Source: Tepidanaerobacteraceae bacterium
Lineage (GTDB): Bacteria; Bacillota; Thermosediminibacteria; Thermosediminibacterales; Tepidanaerobacteraceae
Assembly: GCA_024655905.1 (NCBI GenBank)
Contig: JANLFP010000004.1
Coordinates: 145,643-209,642, forward strand
Direction of reading: 5' to 3'
Length of the DNA: 64,000 nt
Below the pieces are notes generated by a model. The model saw only the letters and a list, made by a program, of their open reading frames with translations. It searched no databases and was not told the DNA's origin. Shown here piece after piece: positions 8,084 through 16,626 of the stretch. A program made the translations under genes and the position numbers. Numbering within the stretch: position 1 is the stretch's first letter; every line of letters starts with the position of its first letter.

Positions 8084-9331
8084 TTATAAAAAACTTTTTA
8101 TTTCATCAAAGCAATGCAAAATCACCGCATCTTTCCTGATGTCGTAATAAAACTGTAAGGCTTCACCGTTGGTATAATCTCTCGATTCAATGTTTGTTTC
8201 TTCAACAAAAAAAATCTTCTTTCTTAAATGCAATATCTTTTTTAGACATATGAGATTTTTTAAATTGCCAAATCCAAAAGGTACATTCGTTAGAATTATT
8301 GCATCGGCATTTGAAATGTATTTTATATTTTCAGCAATTTTGTCGTCAGAGATGGGGGAAAAAGGCGCTTCTTCAATCACAGAAAAACCCAGCATTTTGG
8401 CGGTCAGCCAATCGGTATCCCCTTTATTAAGTACACCAGCGGAAACTTCATATCCTCTATTCTTAAGATAATTGAGAACCCTTTTCCCTTCTCCACCCCC
8501 ACAGATAACATGGACCCTATTAAATTGTTTTGGCGAATTTAAATTTCCCCGTTGACCTAAAAACTCAATTAAAGGTCGTTTGAAATCTTCTTGAATACGT
8601 ATTTTTACATCGATATTAAAAACTTCTCTAATGTTTTTTTCATTTATGACATCGATTAAAGGCCCCATTTCATATATTTTATGGTCTTTTAACAGTATAA
8701 TTTTATCGCAAAACATTGAAGCAAGATTTATATCATGCAAAACAGCAATAACTGTTATGCTCCGTTTTAGACAAAGGTTTTTAAGCAATCCCAGAAGTTC
8801 CCACTGATAACTTATATCAAGATGGGAAGTCGGTTCGTCTAAAAGAAGTAGTTCCGGTTCTTGTGCTAGAGCTCTGGCTATAAAGACCCTTTGTCTTTCT
8901 CCCCCGCTCAATTCAAGCACGTTTTTTTGCCTTAAATGCCAGATATCCATGTATTTCATATACTCTTCAGCAATGGCAAAATCCCTTTCCTTTTCTGCTT
9001 CAAAAATGGTAAGGTGAGGATTCCGCCCCATCAAAACTACCTGCTCAACCGTAAAATTCGTTTCTAAAGATGTATCTTGCGGCACAGTAGCAACATATTT
9101 TGCCAGAATCCCTGGTTTAAATGTTTTTATGTCAATGCTGTTTAAATATATAGTTCCGCTTTGGGGTGTTAACCATTTATTGATATTCTTTAATAGAGTT
9201 GTTTTGCCGCAACCGTTAGGTCCAAGAATGCCCACAAAATCCCTGGCAAATATATCCATATCAATATCGCGCAAAACTTCTGTATCATGGTATTTATAAT
9301 TAAGTCTTTCAATTTTTAACAGCAATGACAT
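8084..9331 (-). CDS. FecE/BtuD-type ABC ATPase with a C-terminal extra domain
   Basis: Residues 1 to about 255 form an ABC ATPase of the iron-siderophore/cobalamin import class: Walker A GPNGCGKTTLLK, signature ELSGGERQRV, Walker B LLLLDEPTSHLD and the switch His in AVLHDIN. A further 150 residues follow, starting at VHVICGGGEGKRVL and looking like a Rossmann-type domain with a glycine-rich loop. No permease or binding protein gene is adjacent. The start at 9331 has AGGTGA 7 nt upstream; a longer frame from 9352 overlaps speB. It sits directly after speB, so a link with polyamines or with metal/corrinoid import elsewhere is possible but unproven. Confidence 0.88.
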   Translation of the reverse strand: MSLLLKIERLNYKYHDTEVLRDIDMDIFARDFVGILGPNGCGKTTLLKNINKWLTPQSGTIYLNSIDIKTFKPGILAKYVATVPQDTSLETNFTVEQVVLMGRNPHLTIFEAEKERDFAIAEEYMKYMDIWHLRQKNVLELSGGERQRVFIARALAQEPELLLLDEPTSHLDISYQWELLGLLKNLCLKRSITVIAVLHDINLASMFCDKIILLKDHKIYEMGPLIDVINEKNIREVFNIDVKIRIQEDFKRPLIEFLGQRGNLNSPKQFNRVHVICGGGEGKRVLNYLKNRGYEVSAGVLNKGDTDWLTAKMLGFSVIEEAPFSPISDDKIAENIKYISNADAIILTNVPFGFGNLKNLICLKKILHLRKKIFFVEETNIESRDYTNGEALQFYYDIRKDAVILHCFDEIKSFL

Positions 9332-9345
9332 ATTATATTCACCTG

Positions 9346-10200
9346 TTAGCATACTGCTATCAAAACTTCTCTGAGTATTTTAGCTGCAAGAATAGAAGTC
9401 CTTTCCGATAAGTCGCTAGGAGGCGATACTTCTACCAGATCAAAACCAACAATGTTGATATTTTTAAAACAAGAAACCACATCGAGAATATCCTGAGAAC
9501 TGCAGCCTCCAGGTTCTGGAGTTCCTGTGCCTGGGGCGAAAGCCGGATCGATCACATCTATGTCAAGCGTGACATAAACAGGTCTTTGCTTTAATTCTTG
9601 CATAGTTTCCAAAAATGGTTTTTTTACATTCACTGGATTCATACGGGTATGTTCTTTTGCAAAAACAAATTCTTCTTTGATTCCTGATCTTATTCCAAAC
9701 TGGTAAAGATGCTTTTCATTCAAATGTTCACATACTCTTCTTAAGACTGTGGCGTGAGAAAATCTTTCTCCAAAAAAGGTGTCTCTTAAGTCTGCATGAG
9801 CGTCAAAATGCAAGACGACCAGGTCTTTATACTTCTTTGAAACTTGTTTTATGATGGGGTATGTTATAAGATGTTCGCCTCCAAGATAAACCGGTATTTT
9901 GCCGTCATCAAGCAATTTTGCCGTAACCTGCTCAATTATCTCAAGGCTTTTTTTAACATTTCCAAAGGGGATGTCCACATCACCAGCATCAAAATAATCC
10001 TTCTCGTTCAACGAGTCATCGGCATATATGCTATAATCTTCAAGACCGTATGATACTTCCCTAATCTTTCTCGGCCCCATGCGGGTTCCTGGTCTGAAAC
10101 TTACCGTAAAATCCATCGGAACCCCTATCAAGACCGCTTTAGCTTTATCATAGTTGGCCTTTGCCCTAAGAAACTTTCCCTGATCAATCAAATATTTCAT
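9346..10200 (-). CDS. speB: Agmatinase (arginase/ureohydrolase family)
   Basis: Hydrolyses agmatine to putrescine and urea, with a binuclear Mn centre. The metal ligands are visible in GGEH, FDAHADLRD, and DIDVIDPAF, and the family motif SHATVLRR is present. I place the start at ATG 10200 (284 residues) because AAGGAG precedes it and the family usually begins near there; the open frame extends to a TTG at 10230 that has no ribosome site. It follows speE and so supplies putrescine for spermidine synthesis; an arginine decarboxylase is not in the window. Confidence 0.93.
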   Translation of the reverse strand: MKYLIDQGKFLRAKANYDKAKAVLIGVPMDFTVSFRPGTRMGPRKIREVSYGLEDYSIYADDSLNEKDYFDAGDVDIPFGNVKKSLEIIEQVTAKLLDDGKIPVYLGGEHLITYPIIKQVSKKYKDLVVLHFDAHADLRDTFFGERFSHATVLRRVCEHLNEKHLYQFGIRSGIKEEFVFAKEHTRMNPVNVKKPFLETMQELKQRPVYVTLDIDVIDPAFAPGTGTPEPGGCSSQDILDVVSCFKNINIVGFDLVEVSPPSDLSERTSILAAKILREVLIAVC

Positions 10201-10306
10201 AAGCTCTATTTTCTCCTTATATTTATGCAAAAATATGGATGAATTTTATTGCTCATTGCATGCTGTTTGCATAGGCTTTTTGTGCCGGGCTTGCCAGGCG
10301 TAGAGG

Positions 10307-11131
10307 TTAGTTAGAAATAGCCTTTTTAACGAATGGCGGCAATGCAAAACAGCCCTTATGTATTTCACGGGAGTAATATTTAGTGTCAATGCCCGGGATT
10401 GCCTCAAAATCTATGGATGCAGGTTCTATGGTTTTGGAACCCAGCGTAAATGTCCAGTAAGCTCCTGGGTAAGTAGGGATTACTGCCGTGTAAATGCTAG
10501 TATATTTAAATAATGAAGAAATATCACTGCTTACACGTTTTAAAAACTCACCGTAGAAAAACGGGGATTCTGTTTGAGCTACCATTATTCCATCTTCATT
10601 CAAGGCATTAAAAACATTTTCATAGAAATCCTTTGAAAACAGCCCAACTGCTGGACCTAATGGATCTGTGGAATCAATAATAATGACATCATATCCCGCA
10701 TTCATTTTAACAAATTCAATACCATCTTCGAAAAATATTTTGGTACGGGGATCCGAAAAACCCGAACTCAAAGTGGGGAAGAATTTTTTTGAGGCTTCCA
10801 CTACCTGTTCATCTATTTCAACAAGATGCACTTCTTTTACAGGATGTTTAAGAATTTCCCGTACGGTCCCACCATCACCCCCACCTATAACAAGCACTTT
10901 TTTAGGAGATTTGTGTGTAAAAAGCGGGACATGGGATATCATCTCATGGTAAATAAATTCGTCTTTTGTCGTAAGCTGTACCACATCATCCAAAGTCATT
11001 ACCATGCCCATATCTTCGTTTTCAAAAACGGAAAGTGATTGATATGGCGTTTTTATAGAATATAGCATATTTTTTATTCTTAGTGAGAATTTAACGTTTT
11101 TAGATTGATACTCAGAAAACCACAATTCCAT
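10307..11131 (-). CDS. speE: Spermidine synthase (putrescine aminopropyltransferase)
   Basis: Transfers the aminopropyl group from decarboxylated AdoMet to putrescine. The nucleotide loop GGGDGGTVREIL and the catalytic-Asp segment IIIDSTDPLGPA are typical, as is the QTESPFF motif. From ATG 11131 (AGAGGTG, 6 nt upstream) the protein has 274 residues. It is the first gene of the spe operon, with a promoter at 11168-11196; its co-substrate enzyme speD lies apart at 0.9 kb. Confidence 0.96.
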   Translation of the reverse strand: MELWFSEYQSKNVKFSLRIKNMLYSIKTPYQSLSVFENEDMGMVMTLDDVVQLTTKDEFIYHEMISHVPLFTHKSPKKVLVIGGGDGGTVREILKHPVKEVHLVEIDEQVVEASKKFFPTLSSGFSDPRTKIFFEDGIEFVKMNAGYDVIIIDSTDPLGPAVGLFSKDFYENVFNALNEDGIMVAQTESPFFYGEFLKRVSSDISSLFKYTSIYTAVIPTYPGAYWTFTLGSKTIEPASIDFEAIPGIDTKYYSREIHKGCFALPPFVKKAISN

Positions 11132-11167
11132 TTTTAACACCTCTTTGTACAGTTTTCATTCGCAAAA

Positions 11168-11196
11168 ATTATATCAGATATATATAAAATATTCAA
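11168..11196 (-). promoter_or_regulatory. Sigma-A promoter of the speE operon
   Basis: TTGAAT at 11196-11191 and TATAAT at 11173-11168 with exactly 17 nt between them, on the minus strand, about 40 nt before the speE start. Confidence 0.8.
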
Positions 11197-11240
11197 ATGC
11201 ACCGCATTCATCTTAATAAAATTATGCTGGTTTTGTGCTT

Positions 11241-11702
11241 TTATGGTTTGCAATGTATATTGTTAAAAAACTCTTTTACATCGAGTTCCATTACGCTTGA
11301 CTCTTTGGGACACATACCCTTGAACTGTTTTGAAGATTTACATCTTTCATCAATGTTTTCTCTTGAAATGGGTCTAAATCCGATTTTTTTAAAAAATTCT
11401 CCGGCAGTTTGAGTAAATAAAAACAACTTTCTTATGTCCCTGCGATCGGCAAAATTTATCACAGCCCTTACAAGACCGTTGCCCAGGTTCTGGCGCTGAT
11501 ATTCCGGCAGTACGGCTACCGATCGCAAAACGGCAACATCTTTATAGACTTCAAGCCCTGCTGTTGCTACAAGTGAGCCATCCATTTCCATTACCATAAA
11601 ATAATCAACATAATCCTCAATGTCTGTTGATAGATTGACTCTGGATAATATTTGTTTTATTCGTGGTACATCTGTGGTTGAAGCCCTGCGTATAAATACC
11701 AA
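11241..11702 (-). CDS. GNAT-family N-acetyltransferase, ArsN2/NAGS-like
   Basis: 153 residues with a GNAT core: the acetyl-CoA loop is in VLPEYQRQNLGNGL (the Q/RxxGxG/A signature), and the end (FFKKIGFRP, SSKQFKGMCPKESSVMEL) resembles small acetyltransferases such as ArsN2 and the acetyltransferase part of N-acetylglutamate synthase. The start is a TTG at 11702 with AAGGAGGGG before it. The substrate is not known. It is separated from speE by the speE promoter. Confidence 0.85.
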   Translation of the reverse strand: MVFIRRASTTDVPRIKQILSRVNLSTDIEDYVDYFMVMEMDGSLVATAGLEVYKDVAVLRSVAVLPEYQRQNLGNGLVRAVINFADRRDIRKLFLFTQTAGEFFKKIGFRPISRENIDERCKSSKQFKGMCPKESSVMELDVKEFFNNIHCKP

Positions 11703-11720
11703 AAAGACCCCTCCTTATAT

Positions 11721-12434
11721 TCAAAGGTTTTTTATATATTCTATTTCTTTGGGTGTCATAAATCTCCATTGCCCGGGCTTGAGACCTTTTAGCGAAAGCA
11801 TGCCTATTTGCGTTCTCCTAAGATAAATGACCGGATTGCCAACAGCTTTGCACATCCGCCTGATCTGTCTTTTTTTGCCCTCGTGGATTTTTATCTCTAT
11901 AATCGTATATTCATCTTCGAATTTTATTATTCTAACACTTGCAGGCGCCGCAAATCCATCTTCCAGTTTTATGCCTTTCTCGAACAAACGTATTTGTTGA
12001 TTGCCTATCCTTCCTTTAACAAAAGCTAAATATGTTTTTTCTATTTCATGTTTTGGATGGGTCAGTTTATAAGTCAATTCTCCATCGTTGGTAAGTATTA
12101 GAAGACCTTCAGTGTCCTTATCAAGGCGGCCCACAGGGTAGACCCTTTCTTTGAGGCCCTTCAAAAGATCGATTACAGCAGGCCTGCCGAAAGGGTCTTT
12201 TACTGTGGTTACAATTCCAATGGGCTTGTTCATCAGAATATATAAATGGTGTTGCTTTATACTACATATATTTCCATCCAATTTTATTTCATCTACGTCC
12301 GAATCTATTTTAACGCCCAGTTCTTTTACTACTTTGCCATTAACTTGAACCCTACCGTCCAGTATTAACTTTTCACTTGCTCTCCGGGATGCGATTCCGG
12401 CATATGCTAAAAATTTTTGCAACCTTATTTTCAA
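11721..12434 (-). CDS. rluB: rRNA pseudouridine synthase, RluB/RsuA family
   Basis: Isomerises a specific uridine in ribosomal RNA. An N-terminal S4 RNA-binding domain (residues 2-60, RLQKFLAYAGIASRRASEKLI) precedes a catalytic domain with the conserved Asp in GRLDKDTEGLL. Length 237 is normal. By similarity of layout it is RluB-like, but RsuA or RluE specificity cannot be excluded from sequence alone. In many Clostridia it neighbours scpB; here it borders the accessory cluster instead. Confidence 0.92.
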   Translation of the reverse strand: MKIRLQKFLAYAGIASRRASEKLILDGRVQVNGKVVKELGVKIDSDVDEIKLDGNICSIKQHHLYILMNKPIGIVTTVKDPFGRPAVIDLLKGLKERVYPVGRLDKDTEGLLILTNDGELTYKLTHPKHEIEKTYLAFVKGRIGNQQIRLFEKGIKLEDGFAAPASVRIIKFEDEYTIIEIKIHEGKKRQIRRMCKAVGNPVIYLRRTQIGMLSLKGLKPGQWRFMTPKEIEYIKNL

Positions 12435-12448
12435 TTAAAAACTCTCCC

Positions 12449-13771
12449 TTAAAATCTATTATTATACATTCCCACTGCTTTTTCCTGCTTGAACATAAGG
12501 TTTTCGTTAAAAATTCCTGCCAAACCTAATTTTGCAACTCTATCCTTTATGATTTCAGGCGATGTTTCATAGATGCCTAATTGTTTCATCCTTTCAAAAT
12601 ATATTGAGCCCGCAAATGTAAATCTTTTATAAAGCCCGTTTTCCGTCTTTAACTGCTCATTTACATATGAAATTATATCTCCAATGGCCAAAGCTCGAGG
12701 CAATTTAATAAGTTCCATATTTAATGCCTTTCTGACGCTGTTGTTCCCTGCTAGAATTCCTGTGCATATCGCTTCTGTATGTCCGATAAATGGTCCCGAT
12801 TTTTCACCTGCACAAAAGAGGTTATTAAGCCCTAATACCTGCAGATAATCATTTCTTGGAGCCATGGCCATATATCTTATAGAATTTCCTTTTCCTGCGG
12901 CATATGGATCCTCAAACCTGGCATTTTCAAATCCTTCGATTTTTCTAAGTTCTTCCAACGGGAAAAAAGGTGTCATCAATTTGGCATATCCAGTGTCCAG
13001 AAGGATAATGTTTTGCGCGTATTCTTCTAGCGCATATTGTTGGCAAACTTTCATGGATAATTTTTCTCTATTAATAAATCTTTCCGGTAACTTGACTACA
13101 ACAACTCCTTTTTCATCCAACTGACTTTTTATATTATCTCCCAAAGTATCTTTATTTAATTTGCAAGACCCGCTCATAGCTCCAAAAATGTCAACAGAAC
13201 GCCTTCCTACCAAGTCTTCCACACCTGCTTTCTTGCTTATGCTTACTCTCGGGCCATATGCAGGGCATCTTTGTATGCACATGGAACAACCATTGCCGTA
13301 TTTCAAACAGTTCCCCATAGGTCCGGACGAGCCGGTTGTTTCAATAAATACATCTCCTTCTATTATATCATCGTTTGCAAGTATAATCCCCTGTATAATA
13401 TTATCCCTGATTTTTACATCTACTGCGCGTGACTTAAATTTAATATTTACGCCTATATCCTCTAAAAATTTTCTAATTTTAGGTTCTATTTTTGTGACAT
13501 CATACAGAGTAGCGTGCTTATGCCCGGGAAAATCTACATTTTTATGTTTTGCCGTACTGTCGCATATCTGGAAAAGCTCGCCAGCTCCCAAAGCAATTGC
13601 CTCTTCTGCTGCGGTAAATCTACCGTTGTTGCGTATTATGCCTCCAACAAGGCCACATCCCAAAAGCATATCAGTTTTTTCTAGTATGGTTACATTTGCG
13701 CCGGCTTTTTTTGCTGCCAGAGCGGCTCCACAACCGGCCCACCCTCCACCTATGATTATTACTTCAACCAT
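12449..13771 (-). CDS. FAD-dependent oxidoreductase with CxxCxxxC motif, paralogue 1
   Basis: 440 residues. The N-terminal dinucleotide fold GGGWAGCGAALAAKKAG (residues 8-24) and later LFCAGEKSGPFIGHTEA show a GidA/TrmFO-like flavoprotein. Around residue 155-175 it has GNCLKYGNGCSMCIQRCPAYG, a cysteine-rich stretch that could ligate an Fe-S cluster or form a redox disulfide. It is closely related by eye to the gene at 21273-22556, over the full length. The start lies 3 nt after the stop of the Fe-S/FAD reductase gene, so the two proteins probably form one electron-transfer unit. Substrate unknown; I infer an amino-acid or amine oxidation or reduction from context. Confidence 0.82.
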   Translation of the reverse strand: MVEVIIIGGGWAGCGAALAAKKAGANVTILEKTDMLLGCGLVGGIIRNNGRFTAAEEAIALGAGELFQICDSTAKHKNVDFPGHKHATLYDVTKIEPKIRKFLEDIGVNIKFKSRAVDVKIRDNIIQGIILANDDIIEGDVFIETTGSSGPMGNCLKYGNGCSMCIQRCPAYGPRVSISKKAGVEDLVGRRSVDIFGAMSGSCKLNKDTLGDNIKSQLDEKGVVVVKLPERFINREKLSMKVCQQYALEEYAQNIILLDTGYAKLMTPFFPLEELRKIEGFENARFEDPYAAGKGNSIRYMAMAPRNDYLQVLGLNNLFCAGEKSGPFIGHTEAICTGILAGNNSVRKALNMELIKLPRALAIGDIISYVNEQLKTENGLYKRFTFAGSIYFERMKQLGIYETSPEIIKDRVAKLGLAGIFNENLMFKQEKAVGMYNNRF

Positions 13772-13774
13772 TTT

Positions 13775-14725
13775 TCACCCTCCCAACACTTGTTCGCTCC
13801 CGAGCTGAATTTTGCATAGATGTATCAATTCTCCGTCAATCATAGACTCGCAACTTCCGCAAATTCCTTCTCCACAGCACAATTGATAATTGTTTGAGAT
13901 TACCAGAGGTATTTTATAGCCGACTTTATTTAGAACATTCTGTATAAATTTGTGTTGAGCATCAGAACCGCAACTGTATATGAAATCCGTTTCGCTTTTT
14001 TCAATTATTTCTTTTAGACGAATCTTGTGGAATGAACTGTTTAAATCAAAAACTTGAAACTCAATTCCCAATTTGTTTATTTCTTTTTCGACTAGATTTA
14101 CTTTTAGATTTCCGGGGTCCAATAAAACGGTAATTCTGTTGTTTCCTCTTAAAAGGTTCTTTACTACTGGTAGTAGAGATGCCTGACCTATTCCCCTTCC
14201 GATTACAATCCAATTTTTATTGTAACTTGATTTTATATGCTTCAAACCAAAAAGTCCGTTCCAATACGGGCCTCTGATGAGAATAGCGTTTTCAGATATA
14301 GCAAGGGCCTTGGATTTAGGACCTATTATATTTATAGCAAAAGTCAGATGTTTTTTCGATTCATCCACATCCATTACGCAAAGCGGCACATCATAATATT
14401 CTAAGAAATTTGCTGGTCTTAAAAAAGCAAAGGCTCCCGGTTGATTATAAGCTCTGATAAGAGAATCGGAAGGAATTTCGATTGTGAGTGTAAAGAGTCT
14501 GTCATTAATATATTTTTTCTCGGCAATTGTAACACATAACGATTTTCTTTCTTCTATTTTACCATTTGCCCATATATATTCCTGATATACACAAATCCCC
14601 TGCCATTTACAATCACAATATTCCTTCCCCTGCAGAATGGAACAAATAAGGCAATTATCTGTTTTAGCCAGATAGCAAGGACAATATTGAGAACCGGCAT
14701 CTATGCAATAATAGTTGAAAGCCAT
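13775..14725 (-). CDS. FAD/NAD-binding reductase with 2Fe-2S motif (PyrK-like), Cys-rich N-terminus
   Basis: Electron-transfer protein of the ferredoxin-NADP reductase superfamily, similar in layout to PyrK, the electron-transfer subunit of dihydroorotate dehydrogenase B. An FNR core occupies about residues 55-285 (FAD strand near PGAFAFLRPA, NAD part with WIVIGRGIGQASLLP). The C-terminal CCGEGICGSCESM plus a final HLCK supply the 2Fe-2S ligands. Unusually the first 50 residues carry eight cysteines, including YCPC, CLIC and YCDC. The ATG at 14725 has AGAGGTG upstream. It is the first gene of a two-gene unit with the FAD paralogue; a terminator lies just upstream at 14816-14842. Confidence 0.82.
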   Translation of the reverse strand: MAFNYYCIDAGSQYCPCYLAKTDNCLICSILQGKEYCDCKWQGICVYQEYIWANGKIEERKSLCVTIAEKKYINDRLFTLTIEIPSDSLIRAYNQPGAFAFLRPANFLEYYDVPLCVMDVDESKKHLTFAINIIGPKSKALAISENAILIRGPYWNGLFGLKHIKSSYNKNWIVIGRGIGQASLLPVVKNLLRGNNRITVLLDPGNLKVNLVEKEINKLGIEFQVFDLNSSFHKIRLKEIIEKSETDFIYSCGSDAQHKFIQNVLNKVGYKIPLVISNNYQLCCGEGICGSCESMIDGELIHLCKIQLGSEQVLGG

Positions 14726-14815
14726 TTCGCCCACCTCTTGTTAAAAAGATAAAGTTCATTAATAATCTATTCAAATAGTGCAAAATAGGTGAATAGCAAA
14801 ATTGATATATAGCAA

Positions 14816-14842
14816 AAAACTGATCCCAATTGGAATCAGTTT
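14816..14842 (-). terminator. Rho-independent terminator overlapping the stop of the dehydrogenase gene
   Basis: Stem of AAAACTGAT with ATCAGTTTT flanking a CCAATTGG core, one mismatch, followed by TTTTTT on the minus strand. The TGA stop of the gene ending at 14836 lies inside the stem. It ends the mutase operon. Confidence 0.8.
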
Positions 14843-15516
14843 TGATTTTCCTCAAGCTTGGCAATGATTTCCATTGCAAATGGTCCCGCATCTCCTATGG
14901 CATAAGCATTCATGGTGCCACAAGCCACATTTCTGACGGCAAAGCCGAAATATTCCTCAGGTATATCAAGTTGTTTTAGCCTGTTTTGAATATTATATGC
15001 TGCTTTTATTCCTTCTTCGCTGGCAATGCGATTTATTTCCTTCACAATCTTTTCCGGGCCGAATTTGACGGGTCCCAAATTGCCGAAGATTTGTGCGGTT
15101 TTTTTACGGGCATCTCCATCTCCTCCATCTATAAGAATAAGCGGAAGTTCGCCAGAATCTATCTGAATAGCATGGCCGACGATTTTTGCCGAAACAAGTT
15201 TGCAACAACCACTTAGAGAATTAAAGGCTTCTAATGGTGTATCGGTGGATATGTTAATTAAAATATGATCTTTTCTTAAAAAAGGTTTAACTTCATTTAC
15301 GAATTTAGGAATTGCTGCGGCCGGTAGAGCCACTATTATAAAATCAACGTCTGGAATAAGAGAGTATTCAGAAGTACTTTCCACTCCCAGTTTAGAAGCC
15401 AATAATCCGCATCTGCGCAAATCTCTGTCAATAAGTATAAGCTTATATTTTCCAGAAAATTTTTTTGCAAGAAGCGAACCCATCCTGCCGGTTCCGATAA
15501 TGGTTATTGTTTCCAT
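14836..15516 (-). CDS. NAD(P)-binding protein, ProC/prephenate-dehydrogenase-like fold
   Basis: 226 residues. The dinucleotide motif GTGRMGSLLAKKF (residues 8-20) and the DRDLRR acidic/basic end of strand two point to NAD or NADP binding. The rest (VALPAAAIPKFVNEV; a helical C-terminal part) resembles pyrroline-5-carboxylate reductase and F420-dependent NADP reductase relatives. It lies against the P-loop NTPase gene without a gap (stop and start adjacent) and is last in the mutase operon. I infer that it oxidises or reduces the mutase product or a later intermediate, as 3,5-diaminohexanoate dehydrogenase does after lysine 5,6-aminomutase, but it is not a recognisable homologue of that enzyme. 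Confidence 0.75.
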   Translation of the reverse strand: METITIIGTGRMGSLLAKKFSGKYKLILIDRDLRRCGLLASKLGVESTSEYSLIPDVDFIIVALPAAAIPKFVNEVKPFLRKDHILINISTDTPLEAFNSLSGCCKLVSAKIVGHAIQIDSGELPLILIDGGDGDARKKTAQIFGNLGPVKFGPEKIVKEINRIASEEGIKAAYNIQNRLKQLDIPEEYFGFAVRNVACGTMNAYAIGDAGPFAMEIIAKLEENQN

Positions 15517-16608
15517 TCAACATTTGCCTCCTTTTAGGTTGGCTTTTATTAAAGATAACAGCAAATCTGTACCTTCCATTTTTACATCGACAACGGGAAT
15601 CGGAATTGCTTGCCTCATACTGGCGAGAAGTTCCTTTGCATCAACAAAACCGGCTTCATAATTATTTCTTTCAAAATTGTATATAGGGTAAAAAGGATTG
15701 ACACTTACTGCTAAAATAGGCAGTTTTTTTATAACATTTATCCTTCCGCCGCAATTTATAAGTATTTTAATTTCATACAATATGTTTTCAGGATTTCCGC
15801 CTGCTATTATCTTTATGGGGTCTTTTATTATCAATGTCCTGTTTTGCCATGTATTTCTCATATTTCTGTTTAGTTCACTGAGCATATTTTCCGAAATTAA
15901 TGCAGGAATATACAGTAAATCAAATTCTTCCAAATGCCATAATATTTTTTCTACATCTTTCTTATCCAGCAATGAACCATATTCTAACGTTTTTACTATA
16001 CTTCTGCCCTTTTTAAGAAGACAGATTCTTGTCTGCTCGCTCAACAATCTCTTTTCTTCAATTTTTGCTTCGGATAAATTGAAAAGCTCATAATACGCTC
16101 TGGTTTCATTTACCAATTCTTTGATGTTGGTATTCCTTGCAGCTCCAGTAGCTAGTATTATGCAGTCAGTTACCACCATGGGGGCTATCCTATTTAACGC
16201 TCCATCAACAATTACAATATTTACACCAAATTTTTTTGTCAGCAAATCTAAAACCGATTTAAGTTCCCCGCTCTTATTAGGACCCGCTATAACCGCAAGA
16301 CCGTCTTTTATAATTTTTATAATAACGATTCGTCCCAAAGGAGTTATGATATCCGTTGATTCAAGTATTTGAAATTCTGCAGTGCCGGAATCAAGACATT
16401 TTTTTGCCGTAGCCGCAATTGAACCTTTTTTTAACAAGAGGCGAGGTTTGGGGAGGCCTGTTATATTGTCAATTTCTTCTCCGTCATAACCTATACTGGT
16501 TATACCGACAGAAACTTTGTTTTTGTACAATTCTTCCAATATTGCAGAGGTAGTGGTTGTTTTGCCGGTATTCTTAGCAGTACCTGCTGCTCCGATTATA
16601 AAAGCCAT
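15517..16608 (-). CDS. P-loop NTPase, candidate mutase reactivase (KamB-like)
   Basis: 363 residues. Walker A GTAKNTGKT spans residues 9-17, with an Asp in VNIVIVDGALNR as Walker B-like; the fold recalls the dethiobiotin synthetase/CobQ group. It starts 18 nt after the cobalamin mutase gene. Lysine 5,6-aminomutase operons carry two accessory genes, kamB and kamC, annotated as a reactivating system; I infer that this NTPase plays the KamB role. The MutS-like KamC partner is not in the window. The assignment rests on context and P-loop only, so confidence in the role is modest while confidence in the NTPase is high. Confidence 0.7.
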   Translation of the reverse strand: MAFIIGAAGTAKNTGKTTTTSAILEELYKNKVSVGITSIGYDGEEIDNITGLPKPRLLLKKGSIAATAKKCLDSGTAEFQILESTDIITPLGRIVIIKIIKDGLAVIAGPNKSGELKSVLDLLTKKFGVNIVIVDGALNRIAPMVVTDCIILATGAARNTNIKELVNETRAYYELFNLSEAKIEEKRLLSEQTRICLLKKGRSIVKTLEYGSLLDKKDVEKILWHLEEFDLLYIPALISENMLSELNRNMRNTWQNRTLIIKDPIKIIAGGNPENILYEIKILINCGGRINVIKKLPILAVSVNPFYPIYNFERNNYEAGFVDAKELLASMRQAIPIPVVDVKMEGTDLLLSLIKANLKGGKC

Positions 16609-16626
16609 TTTTATAGTCCTCCGAAG

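Noticed and set aside
13161-13808. 215-codon plus-strand open frame opposite the FAD oxidoreductase gene
   Set aside because: It is a mirror of a clearly coding minus-strand gene, rich in Ser/Pro/Leu, with no ribosome site or recognisable domain.
14664-14891. 75-codon minus-strand frame between the reductase and the dehydrogenase
   Set aside because: Overlaps both genes in another frame, runs across the terminator and lacks a ribosome site.
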